64,000 bases of DNA, from contig NZ_JAPMLP010000004.1 of NCBI RefSeq assembly GCF_026410285.1, forward strand, positions 489,508-553,507, in the 5' to 3' direction. A program made the position numbers and the translations under genes. This document shows, piece after piece, positions 55,646-64,000 of the stretch. This DNA comes from Sulfitobacter sp. F26169L. GTDB lineage: Bacteria > Pseudomonadota > Alphaproteobacteria > Rhodobacterales > Rhodobacteraceae. Each line of letters begins with the position of its first letter. The stretch's first letter is position 1. The notes under the pieces are model-generated. The model saw nothing but the letters and a program-made list of their open reading frames with translations, was not told the origin of the DNA and made no database searches.

Positions 55646-56340
55646 TTGAAGCGCTGCAACAGTTTTTGCAACGCCGAGCGTTCGTCCGATACGGGCGCGT
55701 CTTTGGCTGCTGGCGCAGGGGCCGCTTGTGGAGCCGTTTTGGCAGGGCCTTTGGTTCCGGTGGAGGGACGTTGTGGTGTAGTGCGCAGGCTGACGGCGTT
55801 CATAAATTTGGCGTTATCCCCTTCGGCCAAAAACGGGGCGCCATCGCTGATGCCGCGCAGCACATCATCTATCCAGTCCGCATCGCCCTTGGCAAAGTCA
55901 TGCAGAACGTAGCCCGCAACGCGGTCTTTGTGGCCCGGATGGCCGATGCCCAGCCGGACGCGCCCGTAGTCAGGCCCGATGTGCCCGTGGATGGAGCGCA
56001 GGCCATTGTGCCCGGCATGCCCGCCGCCCATTTTGAACTTTACCTTTCCGGGGGCGAGGTCCAGCTCGTCGTGCAGTACAATCACATCCTCGGGTTCGAT
56101 TTTGTGAAACCGCATCGCGGCTGCAACACTGTCACCGGATTTGTTCATAAACGTTTCCGGCCGCAACAGAATCGCGCGCGTGCTTCCGAAACGCCCTTCG
56201 GCAACGCTGCCCTGATGTTTGCTTTTCCACGGTGAAAACCCGTGATCGACGGCAATCTGTTCCACAGCCATAAAGCCGATGTTGTGGCGGTTTCGGGCAT
56301 ATTTCGCGCCCGGATTGCCCAGACCTACGATAAGTTTCAT
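55642..56340 (-). CDS. pth: peptidyl-tRNA hydrolase
   Basis: 232 residues. Catalytic residues: His20 region in ARNRHNIGFMAVEQI, Asn in ETFMNKSGDSV, Asp in LHDELDLAPG, and GGGHAGHNGLRSI. It cleaves peptidyl-tRNA released from stalled ribosomes. About 40 extra residues rich in Ala, Pro and Lys (PAKTAPQAAPAPAAKD) extend the C-terminus. First gene of a reverse block including DUF2332. Confidence 0.94.
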   Translation of the reverse strand: MKLIVGLGNPGAKYARNRHNIGFMAVEQIAVDHGFSPWKSKHQGSVAEGRFGSTRAILLRPETFMNKSGDSVAAAMRFHKIEPEDVIVLHDELDLAPGKVKFKMGGGHAGHNGLRSIHGHIGPDYGRVRLGIGHPGHKDRVAGYVLHDFAKGDADWIDDVLRGISDGAPFLAEGDNAKFMNAVSLRTTPQRPSTGTKGPAKTAPQAAPAPAAKDAPVSDERSALQKLLQRFK

Positions 56341-56655
56341 GGCGTTTCTCCGCTGCTTGGACGCAGCATAGGGAGCGCATGGCGCAGGGTCCAGCGGCAG
56401 TGTCGATCAGGGTGTGCCATGGATGATGAAATGATCTGGATCAAATTTAATTATGCGGGTTTCGTCGGGCAGGGGATAGCACTCTCCGTTGCGGATCGCA
56501 CCTTTGGCGTTTCAGACGATCTGTAAGCCGTCGCCGTAGATCCTTTATATCTGCGGGGAAAGCTGCGCACTTGAATCAAATTGTGTCGACGATAGGCGCT
56601 CACAAACGCGGCGTGCACTGCAGCTAACTTGGGCGTCTTCTAAAAACTGCGGTGA
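56341..56655. other. 315-base intergenic region between pth and the oxidoreductase operon
   Basis: No clear gene. A 35-codon forward frame starts at 56419 (MDDEMIWIKFNYAGF) without a ribosome site and is probably chance. The segment must contain the pth promoter and the end of the reverse oxidoreductase transcript, but no terminator hairpin was recognised. Confidence 0.4.
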
Positions 56656-58842
56656 TTAGTCATCCAGTCCTGCAAGCACCTTGTCCAGCGTTGCGGGCAA
56701 ATCGCGCACCCGAACGCCGGTGGCGTTGTAGATACCGTTGAGAATGGCTGCAGCGGCGCCACAGATGCCCAGCTCGCCTATCCCTTTTGCCTGCATCGGG
56801 TTCGCCCAAGGGTCGCGCTCTTCTAGTAGCTCGACCGTCAACTGCGGCACATCGGCGTTCACCGGTAAATGATATTCGGCAAAGTCGCGGTTGACGATCC
56901 GCCCGTCGCGCGGATCGTGCATTAACTCCTCTGTCAGCGCCATTCCGATGCCGAAGGTCATGCCTCCGAGGCATTGCGAGCGCGCGGTTTTGGGGTTCAG
57001 GATGCGACCGGCGGCGAATGTGCCGTGCATGCGGCGCACCCGTGTTTCGCCGGTCACCGCATTGACGGCAACTTCGCTGAAATAGGCGCCCCAAGTGGCC
57101 TGACGCACATCGTCGCCGGTGTCGCCGGGTTCAATTTCACCGATGCTCTCGAGGGGCGCATCCAGAATTTCTGACAGCGGCACCGAACGGTTGTCGGCGA
57201 TGGCCTGTCCATCCTTGAGCGTCAGGTCTTTTTCGTCGGTTCCGAGTGCCTTCGCGATGTGCCCCCGCAAGCTTTGGCAGGCTAGAAATACGGACGAGCC
57301 GGCCGAGGCTGCGCCCCATGACCCGCCCGATCCTGCCCCCGGTGGATGATCGGTATCGCCAAGCCTGACCTCAACGGCGGAAGGTTTCAGGCCCAGCATC
57401 TCTGCGGTAAGCTGCGTGAGGATCGCATAGGTGCCGGTGCCGATGTCGGTCATGTCGGTTTCGACCGTCGCAGTCCCATCAGGATCAAGCGTCACGCGCG
57501 CCTTCGATCCCATCAGGGTATTTACGCGCACGGCCGAGGCCATGCCTTGCCCGATGAGCCATTCGCCCTCACGGCGGCTGGAAGGCGCGGGACAGCTGTT
57601 ATCCCAACCGAATGCCGCAGCACCCGAGGTGAGCGTCGCATCCAGCTTGTTCGAGGAATAGGGCTGGTCCCCGGTGGGATCCTGTTCGGCGATGTTGCGT
57701 CGGCGCAACTCGACGGGGTCGATCCCTGCGGCGTTCGCTAACTCATCCATGGCGATCTCGAAACAGGTGACGCCCACCGCTTCGCCCGGCGCGCGAACCG
57801 ATCCGGCACAGGTGCGGCTGACACGGGTGACGTGGGTTCCGATCATACGGTTCTCGCCACGATAGGTGAACGGCGTGGCCTGTGTCACCGGCTCGAAGTA
57901 ATCCTCGTCAGGCAGGTTCGACACCCAAGCATCGTGCCCTATGCCACTCAGACGCCCATTGGCGTCGGCGGCGAGTCTAATGCGCTGCTTCGTCTCGGAC
58001 CGGCGCATTGTGCTCTCGAACACCTGCTGGCGGGTCATCGCCACGCCGACGGGGCGACCGGTTTCTTTCGCAGCGAGCGCCGCCGCGACGGCCTCGGGAG
58101 CGATGCCGAGCTTGGAACCGAAGCCGCCGCCCACATATGGCGCGACGATCCTGACGTTTTCTGGATCGACCCCCAGTGCATCAGCCAATTCGTTGCGATT
58201 GTATTTCAGCATCTGGTAGCTGCCGCGGAGGGTGAGTTTTTCCCCATCCCAATGCGCGATGGATGCATGCGGCTCCATCGCTGCGGAATTGTGCGATGGC
58301 GTCGTGTAGGTCTGATCGATGCTTATTGCGGCTTCTTTCATCGCTTTTTCGAGGTCGCCCATGCTGGATTGTTCATCTTCGGGACTGTCATAGTTGCGCG
58401 GATCGGTGGGTGCGCGGTCAGCATCGGCGATTTCGAAGGAAATTGACTGGGCGGCGGCGCGGGCAGTTTCAAATGTATCTGCCACAACAAGCGCCACGGG
58501 CTGGCCGACGTAATGTACTTCCGTCGCGCCCTGAATAGGGGCCTCGTTCGCGGTGCCCTGTGCGGGATTGCGCAGCAAACGGTCGCCAGAAATAATTGCT
58601 TCGACGCCGGCCATTTCCCGCGCGGCGGCATCGTCCTTCTCAACCACGCGACCAAGACGGGGCGCGCGCACGAAGACTCCGTGCAGCATGCCCTCGGGTT
58701 GGGCCTCGTGAGCATAGGTCGCGGTACCAGAGACCTTAAGCGGCCCTTCAGGTCGATCCATAGGCGTGGACAATACGCCCTGCGCCATGTCGTCAAGCCG
58801 GTTGCGGCGGTCGGCTTCGTCCATTTTGTGATGCAGGTTCAT
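56656..58842 (-). CDS. molybdenum cofactor-binding subunit, aldehyde oxidoreductase PaoC type
   Basis: 728 residues, the xanthine dehydrogenase family large subunit. Motifs: GQPVALVVADTFETA, PYVGGGFGSKLGIAPEAVA (molybdopterin), RAPGEAVGVTCFEIAMDELA, and GIGELGICGAAAAILNGIYN at the end with the catalytic glutamate. It oxidises aldehydes or N-heterocycles by hydroxylation. Closest parallels are E. coli PaoC/YagR. It forms a three-gene operon with the FAD and 2Fe-2S subunits, each separated by no more than a few bases. No XdhC/PaoD-type insertion chaperone is visible here. Confidence 0.88.
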   Translation of the reverse strand: MNLHHKMDEADRRNRLDDMAQGVLSTPMDRPEGPLKVSGTATYAHEAQPEGMLHGVFVRAPRLGRVVEKDDAAAREMAGVEAIISGDRLLRNPAQGTANEAPIQGATEVHYVGQPVALVVADTFETARAAAQSISFEIADADRAPTDPRNYDSPEDEQSSMGDLEKAMKEAAISIDQTYTTPSHNSAAMEPHASIAHWDGEKLTLRGSYQMLKYNRNELADALGVDPENVRIVAPYVGGGFGSKLGIAPEAVAAALAAKETGRPVGVAMTRQQVFESTMRRSETKQRIRLAADANGRLSGIGHDAWVSNLPDEDYFEPVTQATPFTYRGENRMIGTHVTRVSRTCAGSVRAPGEAVGVTCFEIAMDELANAAGIDPVELRRRNIAEQDPTGDQPYSSNKLDATLTSGAAAFGWDNSCPAPSSRREGEWLIGQGMASAVRVNTLMGSKARVTLDPDGTATVETDMTDIGTGTYAILTQLTAEMLGLKPSAVEVRLGDTDHPPGAGSGGSWGAASAGSSVFLACQSLRGHIAKALGTDEKDLTLKDGQAIADNRSVPLSEILDAPLESIGEIEPGDTGDDVRQATWGAYFSEVAVNAVTGETRVRRMHGTFAAGRILNPKTARSQCLGGMTFGIGMALTEELMHDPRDGRIVNRDFAEYHLPVNADVPQLTVELLEERDPWANPMQAKGIGELGICGAAAAILNGIYNATGVRVRDLPATLDKVLAGLDD

Positions 58843-58846
58843 GGTG

Positions 58847-59806
58847 TTATTCCTCGCAGAGTTCAGTCAAGACTGCGCGCAGCGTGCGCCGCAGCAGCGG
58901 GATTTTGAAGTCGTTCCCGCCCTGTCCTGATGCGTCGCGCAGCAGGATATCGGTGGCCGCATCGAAAGTCTCGCGCGTGGGCGCTCGCCCCACCAGCGCC
59001 GCTTCAAATTCGAGGTCGCGCCATGGGCGAGGAGCGACCCCGCCAAATGCCAGCGCCACTTGGGCGATCTTGCCGTCCTGCATCGATACAATACCCGCGA
59101 CAGAAACCAACGCGAACGCATAAGAGGCGCGGTCGCGAACTTTACGATAGGTCTGCTTGCCCGTAGGTGCCGGTGGCAGCACAACGGCGGTGATCAACTC
59201 GCCGTATTCAAGTACCGTCTCGCGATCCGGGCGGTCTTCTGGTAATCGGTAGAAGTCCGACAGAGCGATCCGGCGAGATCCGTCCTTGCCCTCAACCTCG
59301 ACCAATGCATCCAGCGCCTGCATTGCCACAGCCATGTCGCTGGGATGTGTGGCGATGCAGTGCTCGCTCGCGCCAAGGATCGCGTGGAGCCGTGTAACAC
59401 CGCCAATGGCGCTGCACCCCGATCCGGGTTCGCGCTTGTTGCATGGGGAAGATTTATCCTGAAAGTAATAGCATCGAGTGCGCTGCAGCAGGTTGCCACC
59501 GGTTGTCGCCATGTTCCGCAATTGGCCGCTGGCCCCAGACAGTAAGGCGCGCGATAGCACCGGATAAGTCTGCCGTACGCGCATGTCGGCGGCAAGATCG
59601 GAATTGGAAACCAGCGCACCGATACGTAGACCGCCCTCGTGATCCTCGATGTTTTTCATGTCGAGCCGGGTAATGTCAGTTATGCGGTCGGGTGTCTCAA
59701 CCCCCAGCTTCATCAGATCGAGTAAGTTGGTGCCGCCCGCGATGAACTGCGGTTTGCCAACGGCCTCGCTGATGTCGCTGGCGCGCTCGTAGTTGAATGG
59801 AGTCAT
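58847..59806 (-). CDS. FAD-binding subunit with [4Fe-4S] motif, aldehyde oxidoreductase PaoB type
   Basis: 319 residues. FAD-binding PCMH domain: [38 protein letters not shown], and [15 protein letters not shown]. The cysteines in CYYF, PCNKR and SGCSA match the PaoB subgroup with an extra [4Fe-4S] cluster beside the FAD. It transfers electrons from the molybdenum centre through 2Fe-2S to FAD. It overlaps the 2Fe-2S subunit gene by four bases (ATGA). Confidence 0.87.
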   Translation of the reverse strand: MTPFNYERASDISEAVGKPQFIAGGTNLLDLMKLGVETPDRITDITRLDMKNIEDHEGGLRIGALVSNSDLAADMRVRQTYPVLSRALLSGASGQLRNMATTGGNLLQRTRCYYFQDKSSPCNKREPGSGCSAIGGVTRLHAILGASEHCIATHPSDMAVAMQALDALVEVEGKDGSRRIALSDFYRLPEDRPDRETVLEYGELITAVVLPPAPTGKQTYRKVRDRASYAFALVSVAGIVSMQDGKIAQVALAFGGVAPRPWRDLEFEAALVGRAPTRETFDAATDILLRDASGQGGNDFKIPLLRRTLRAVLTELCEE

Positions 59807-60321
59807 TCCGCAACCTCCTTGCGCTCAGAGACTTCGCGGATCGCATCGACAATATTGGGGTAGGCGGCACAACGACAAAGATTACCGGACATTCGCTCGG
59901 AAATTTCCCCGTTGCCGAGGCTCACTGTTTCACCTTCCAAATTGTCGGTCACGGCGCTGGGCCAGCCTGCGCGCGCCTCTTCAAGCATCGCGGTCGCCGA
60001 ACAAATCTGGCCGGGGGTGCAGTAGCCACACTGAAACCCGTCGTGGCGCACGAAGGCATCCTGCAGCGGTGACAGATCCCCTGGCTTACCCAAGCCCTCT
60101 ACTGTGGTAATCTCGACCCCGTCCATCATGCAAGCGAGGGTCAGACAGGAATTGATACGCCGGCCGTCGGCGATAACGGTGCAGGCACCGCACTGGCCAT
60201 GATCGCAGCCTTTTTTGGATCCGGTGAGATCAAGATGATTGCGCAGCGCATCGAGCAACGTGGTCCTGGGATCAATATCGAGCGCGTGGGTGTTCCCATT
60301 GATGGTTAGCGTCGTTTTCAT
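59803..60321 (-). CDS. [2Fe-2S] subunit, aldehyde oxidoreductase PaoA type
   Basis: 172 residues from the ATG at 60321 (GGAG seven bases upstream). The plant-type cluster is [18 protein letters not shown] with a fourth Cys in INSCLTLA; the second cluster is [17 protein letters not shown] with [14 protein letters not shown]. coli PaoA has a Tat signal, absent here, so the complex should be cytoplasmic. First gene of the operon, divergent from the FAD/NAD(P)-binding protein at 60558. Confidence 0.9.
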   Translation of the reverse strand: MKTTLTINGNTHALDIDPRTTLLDALRNHLDLTGSKKGCDHGQCGACTVIADGRRINSCLTLACMMDGVEITTVEGLGKPGDLSPLQDAFVRHDGFQCGYCTPGQICSATAMLEEARAGWPSAVTDNLEGETVSLGNGEISERMSGNLCRCAAYPNIVDAIREVSERKEVAE

Positions 60322-60557
60322 ACATTTCTCCAAAACCCTGAGATGACAAACGCGACCGTCATGTAAAAAGTTCCGGCGCCTGGGTGGTTGATGACAATGG
60401 AAGCGTGCGAAGGTTCGAGCGCGCGACGATTATTCGCCCGGCAAAAACCCCTGTTTGCAGCGACTTCCGCGCCGGTCTTGCAGCCGTCCGGTTGCGGATT
60501 ATATTAAATTACTCCCGCTATGTAATATGCGGTTCAACATACAGCGGGGCATTAGGA

Positions 60558-62210
60558 ATGTGCGAAGTCGGAAACCTGTCGAAAATAGCTGTTGTCGGCG
60601 TGGGCCCGCGCGGACTGGGCGCGCTTGAGGCGCTGGTCGAGCAGTGTCAGGATTATGAGTGTTCTGTCGCTGTAGACGTGTTCGACCCTTATGCCTTTCC
60701 CGGCGCTGGGCCGAACTTCAGCCCTGATGAAAGTCCGCAGTGTCTGCTCAATATACCGATCCGTGACATCGCATTCAGGGCACCTTCATTTTCGAACTGT
60801 GATGGTTTCGCCGGCTGGCTGGGCACCTCGCCGGACCCTGATAGTTTTCCAAGCCGAGCCGATTTAGGGCGATATCTGCAAGCGCGCTACGAAAAAGTTC
60901 TTGCGCAAAACACTGTCTGTATAAAACGCCTTTCTCGATCTGTTGACCGCATCAGGCCCTGTGCTGGCGGCTGGCAACTGGACGTAGAGGGATGCCGGCG
61001 GGGGCCTTACCATGAGGTCTTGCTGACATTGGGGCAGCCGAAAACCGAGCCTGACGAACAGTTTGCCGAGTGGCAGGATCATGCAGAGCGGGTGGATGCC
61101 TGTTTGACGAATGCCTATCCCGCGAAACATCTGGTCGAACAAGCAGAAGGCTGGTCGGAAAATACAGTCGCTATTCGTGGTCTGGGTTTGTCGGTATTCG
61201 ACGTTATCCGCGCGCTTACAACCGCGCAAGGCGGACGCTTCCACGATCATGGCTACAGCGCATCCGGTCGCGAACCCGAGCGGATCATGGCCTTTTCGTT
61301 GACTGGAAAGCCGCCGTTTCCCAAACCCGAAACTGGGCGCATCGACGCATTATTTGATCCGCTTCAAAGCGAGACCGAAGCGTTCTCGCAGGCCCTTGAC
61401 GAGGCGATTGAGTCCGGTCCGCAAACCGCAGCCGAATTGATTAACGCCGTGTTGGCACCGGTTGTTGGCCGTTTGATGCAAAGTTTGGGGGTAACGGTTG
61501 CCACTAAAGATATTACTCAATGGTTAGAAACAGAGTGGGACTCACCCGATTCTTACGAAACGGAAGGGCCCGTTGAAACTTTGCGTATAGGCATCGAGCT
61601 TGCCGAAGGGTCACGCGCTCCGACGATTGGATTTTCGATCGGACAGGTCTGGCGAAAGTGGCAAAATGTGTTTCGTTCCAAGTTCAACCCTGCTGAGGTG
61701 GACGCGGGCACAGCTGGAGCGATTGTAGGCTTTGATGATGGGCTGAAGCGATATTCCTATGGCCCACCAGTATCTTCCGCACGGGAGATGCTCGCACTGA
61801 TTAACGCTGGCATTCTTGATCTTTCATTTGCTGCTGACCCTGAAATCAGGCTGACGGATACTGGATGGTTGTTGAAGAAGGAGGGAGAAACAGCTTCGGC
61901 TTCAGTGATGATCGATTCAGTCCAGCCATCCCCTGATCTATCTAAAATCGTTGATCTGCTTCTGCGCGATTTGATTTCACAGGGTCTTGTGCACCCCGTA
62001 TCAGAAGGCCTCGGCGCGATGACGGACGCCGACGGTCGCTTGTTGACCAAACAGGGCGATCCGCTAGCGGGGCTGTGTTTCTTAGGGCGTTTGGCGCTCG
62101 GAAGTGTCGTGGCGGTAGATTCACTTGATAACTGTTTTGGTGAAGACGCAAGCCGATGGGCCAAGGGTGTTTTGAACAGGCTGACCGCCGGAGATGGTGT
62201 CGCCGCTTAA
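60558..62210 (+). CDS. FAD/NAD(P)-binding protein of unknown substrate
   Basis: 550 residues from the ATG at 60558; the frame extends upstream into a region without homology. N-terminal Rossmann motif IAVVGVGPRGLGALEALVE, then FDPYAFPGAGPNFSP and SPQCLLNIPIRDIAFR, typical of FAD/NAD(P)-binding domain proteins of the HI0933-unrelated NAD_binding_9 kind, which I recall. A second nucleotide-binding loop appears at about residue 210 (VAIRGLGLSVFDVIRAL). It may be a monooxygenase or an oxidoreductase for modified amino acids, but the substrate is not visible. It is divergent from the aldehyde oxidoreductase operon. Confidence 0.75.
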   Translation: MCEVGNLSKIAVVGVGPRGLGALEALVEQCQDYECSVAVDVFDPYAFPGAGPNFSPDESPQCLLNIPIRDIAFRAPSFSNCDGFAGWLGTSPDPDSFPSRADLGRYLQARYEKVLAQNTVCIKRLSRSVDRIRPCAGGWQLDVEGCRRGPYHEVLLTLGQPKTEPDEQFAEWQDHAERVDACLTNAYPAKHLVEQAEGWSENTVAIRGLGLSVFDVIRALTTAQGGRFHDHGYSASGREPERIMAFSLTGKPPFPKPETGRIDALFDPLQSETEAFSQALDEAIESGPQTAAELINAVLAPVVGRLMQSLGVTVATKDITQWLETEWDSPDSYETEGPVETLRIGIELAEGSRAPTIGFSIGQVWRKWQNVFRSKFNPAEVDAGTAGAIVGFDDGLKRYSYGPPVSSAREMLALINAGILDLSFAADPEIRLTDTGWLLKKEGETASASVMIDSVQPSPDLSKIVDLLLRDLISQGLVHPVSEGLGAMTDADGRLLTKQGDPLAGLCFLGRLALGSVVAVDSLDNCFGEDASRWAKGVLNRLTAGDGVAA

Positions 62211-62442
62211 TCACGGCTCATATGTCTGTTCGGCTGACAAATTTGCTTTTCTTTAACTTGACAGACCGACTTTGCGCCTGACTGTCGTGCTTGGTTGCGA
62301 GTGTTCATTAGGGTGCGATTGAGCATTCAATAACCGCGTGTTGTGCGCAAATCCCAAGAAGCAAATCGACGTACACAAGGAACTTCTGATCACGCGATAC
62401 GTTGCGTTTCCAAGATTAGTTTACCAAATTTTGGAGAAATTT

Positions 62443-63834
62443 ATGACCGGTCAGATCACCACCATCAATCCTGCGACAGAAGAGCAGCTGGAAACCTATA
62501 CCCTGATGAGTAATGACGAGGCGCGGGATGCGGTGCGTGGTTGTCATGATGCGTTTCTCGACTGGCGGCGCCGTTCACCGGCAGAGCGGGCCGAGGTTAT
62601 TCGTGCAATCGGTGAGGAACTCACCAACAGCAAGGAAGACTTTGCCCAGCTTATGACCCGCGAAGTGGGCAAGCTGATTGGCGACAGTCGGCAGGAAATC
62701 GATTTGTGCGCCCAAATCTGCAAATTTACTGCAGATACTGGTCCTGATGCGCTGGCAGATGAAGAGCGTGACATTCCGGGCGGCACGGGTGTCATCCACT
62801 ATGCGCCGATCGGGGTGATCTACGGCATCCAGCCATGGAATTTTCCTTGCTACCAGGTTGTGCGTTATGCGGTTGCCAACCTCATGGCCGGCAACGGCGT
62901 TCTTCTCAAGCATGCGGAGAACTGCACCGGTTCGGGCCTGTTTTTGCGGGATCTGATGGAGCGTGCAGGACTTCCAGAGAATCTGTTTACGGTCTTGTTG
63001 GTTGATCACGACCAGTCTGACCTCATCATCGAGAACGATCTGGTCCGCGGCGTAACCCTGACAGGCAGTGATAAGGCGGGCCGTACTGTGGCCAAGAAGG
63101 CGGCCGAACAACTCAAGAAGACGGTGCTCGAACTGGGATCGAATGATGCCTATATCGTTCTGGATGACGCCGATATTGATGCTGCGGTAAATGCATGCGT
63201 CACGGCGCGGATCTACAACAACGGCCAGACCTGCGTGAACGGCAAGCGGTTCATTGTTACGGCAAAGAATTATGACGCGTTTGTTGAAAGTTATTCTGCG
63301 AAAATGGGCGCTATTGAAATGGGTGATCCGACGGATGAAAAAACCGGTCTAGGGCCCATGGCGCGGGATGATTTGCGTGACAAGCTGGCCGATCAGGTTA
63401 AAGAAAGCGTTGAAAAGGGCGCGCGGGTTGTGGTTGGCGGCGAGACGCCTGATCGCAAAGGTGCTTACTATCCCGCGACCGTTCTGGTTGACGTAAAGCC
63501 CGGCCAGCCTGCGTATGACGATGAACTATTTGGTCCGGTTGCTTCGATCATCAAAGCCGAAGATGACAAGGACGCCATGCGGATTGCCAATGACAGTCGG
63601 TACGGGTTGGGCGGCGGCATTTTCTGCAAGGACGAAGACCGCGCGCGCAAGCTGGCATCAGAAGAGTTCGACACCGGAATGATCTCGCTGAACGGTTTCA
63701 ACATCGCAATACCGAATATGCCTTTCGGCGGAGTGAAGAACTCCGGTTACGGCCGCGAACATGGCGGTTTCGGCATGAAAGAGTTCGTCAACGCCAAGTC
63801 GATCTACATGATGGATAAAGAGGCGAACTCTTGA
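62443..63834 (+). CDS. NAD(P)-dependent aldehyde dehydrogenase (succinate-semialdehyde dehydrogenase-like)
   Basis: 463 residues from the ATG at 62443, GGAG 7 bases upstream; the frame from 62338 precedes it without a site. Cofactor region IYGIQPWNFPCYQVVRYAVA with the catalytic Asn, LELGSNDAYIVLDDADID with the Glu, and NNGQTCVNGKRFIV with the nucleophilic Cys302-equivalent. C-terminal FGGVKNSGYGREHGGFGMKEF. Short form near 460 residues, resembling Sad/GabD-type enzymes; substrate not certain. It overlaps the next gene by four bases (TTGA). Confidence 0.9.
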   Translation: MTGQITTINPATEEQLETYTLMSNDEARDAVRGCHDAFLDWRRRSPAERAEVIRAIGEELTNSKEDFAQLMTREVGKLIGDSRQEIDLCAQICKFTADTGPDALADEERDIPGGTGVIHYAPIGVIYGIQPWNFPCYQVVRYAVANLMAGNGVLLKHAENCTGSGLFLRDLMERAGLPENLFTVLLVDHDQSDLIIENDLVRGVTLTGSDKAGRTVAKKAAEQLKKTVLELGSNDAYIVLDDADIDAAVNACVTARIYNNGQTCVNGKRFIVTAKNYDAFVESYSAKMGAIEMGDPTDEKTGLGPMARDDLRDKLADQVKESVEKGARVVVGGETPDRKGAYYPATVLVDVKPGQPAYDDELFGPVASIIKAEDDKDAMRIANDSRYGLGGGIFCKDEDRARKLASEEFDTGMISLNGFNIAIPNMPFGGVKNSGYGREHGGFGMKEFVNAKSIYMMDKEANS

Positions 63835-64000
63835 CCCGTCACGTTACAGATGTCGCGATTATCGGGGCCGGCACTGCCGGCCTCGCTGCAGAACGCAGCG
63901 CGCGCGACAAAGGCGCGCGCACCCTGCTGATTGACGAAGCCTTTCGCGGTACGCTTTGCGCGACCACAGGCTGTATGCCGTCCAAACTTCTCATTGCGGC
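63831..64000 (+). CDS. pyridine nucleotide-disulfide oxidoreductase, dihydrolipoyl dehydrogenase-like (partial)
   Basis: The first 56 codons are visible before the window ends. TTG start at 63831 overlaps the aldehyde dehydrogenase stop in TTGA. FAD motif VAIIGAGTAGLAAERSAR and the redox-active disulfide TLCATTGCMPSKLLIAA, with C-x4-C as in dihydrolipoamide dehydrogenase, mercuric reductase and related enzymes. The family member cannot be decided without the C-terminal part. Coupled with an aldehyde dehydrogenase, so it may act in the same catabolic route. Confidence 0.8.
   Translation, partial: MTRHVTDVAIIGAGTAGLAAERSARDKGARTLLIDEAFRGTLCATTGCMPSKLLIA

Noticed and set aside
56419..56526. 35-codon forward frame in the pth/oxidoreductase gap
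   Set aside because: No ribosome site, no recognisable domain, and the length is expected by chance.

Overview
This window is a contiguous piece of the chromosome of an alphaproteobacterium, almost certainly a marine Rhodobacteraceae (Roseobacter-group) species. I infer this from gene order and one RNA element, not from a database search. The clues are a SAM/SAH riboswitch directly in front of metK (a class known from Rhodobacterales), an Irr regulator divergent from fabA with fabB and fabI downstream, the order aroA-cmk-(...)-rpsA-ihfB-lapA-trpF-trpB, class II (CP4-like) EPSP synthase, and several small families I associate with this group. There is no prophage, insertion sequence, CRISPR array, rRNA or tRNA that I can see. 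This is mostly housekeeping and catabolic DNA.

Layout. 1-8 kb: a reverse-strand beta-oxidation block (MerR regulator, large acyl-CoA dehydrogenase, small proteins, a decayed second acyl-CoA dehydrogenase, GST, thiolase, FadJ-like protein), with a second MerR paralogue and a small ORF next to it. 7.8-14.5 kb: two hotdog thioesterases coupled to a MATE pump, a reverse pyrD/DUF1330/DUF952 operon, a periplasmic 5'-nucleotidase and an SRAP protein. 14.5-17.3 kb: a cupredoxin-like protein without copper ligands, then LysR and glutaryl-CoA dehydrogenase. 17.4-27 kb: a long reverse-strand series of an enolase-superfamily enzyme, Zn alcohol dehydrogenase, Tet-type MFS pump, PcaB-like and PcaD-like proteins, EEP-family phosphatase, threonine dehydratase-like enzyme, alpha/beta hydrolase and haloacid dehalogenase. 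Many of these overlap by 1-4 bases. 27-33 kb: FKBP-type isomerase, Irr, fabA, fabB, fabI, kdsA and an RNA methyltransferase.

33-44.5 kb: small and hypothetical genes, miaB, an OmpA-domain protein and a lipoprotein sharing an unusual Cys-containing motif, then phoH-ybeY-corC-lnt, the riboswitch with metK, a response regulator and trmB. 44.6-52.4 kb: aroA, cmk, a frameshifted gene, a compositionally odd segment, rpsA, ihfB, lapA-like, trpF and trpB. 52.4-56.3 kb: a reverse run of DUF4893, DUF2237, serine hydrolase, DUF2332 and pth. 56.6-64 kb: a three-subunit molybdenum aldehyde oxidoreductase (PaoABC type), divergent from a FAD/NAD(P)-binding protein that is followed by an aldehyde dehydrogenase and the start of a flavin disulfide reductase.

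The items most worth following up are the OmpA/lipoprotein pair with a shared motif, the PcaB-like protein that lacks the superfamily's catalytic signature, three near-identical MerR-type operator candidates, the copper-ligand-free cupredoxin, the decayed genes, the interspersed GGATATTT..GGCCAAAAGAAA repeat, and the aldehyde-oxidation island at the right end. All protein calls rest on reading motifs by eye.
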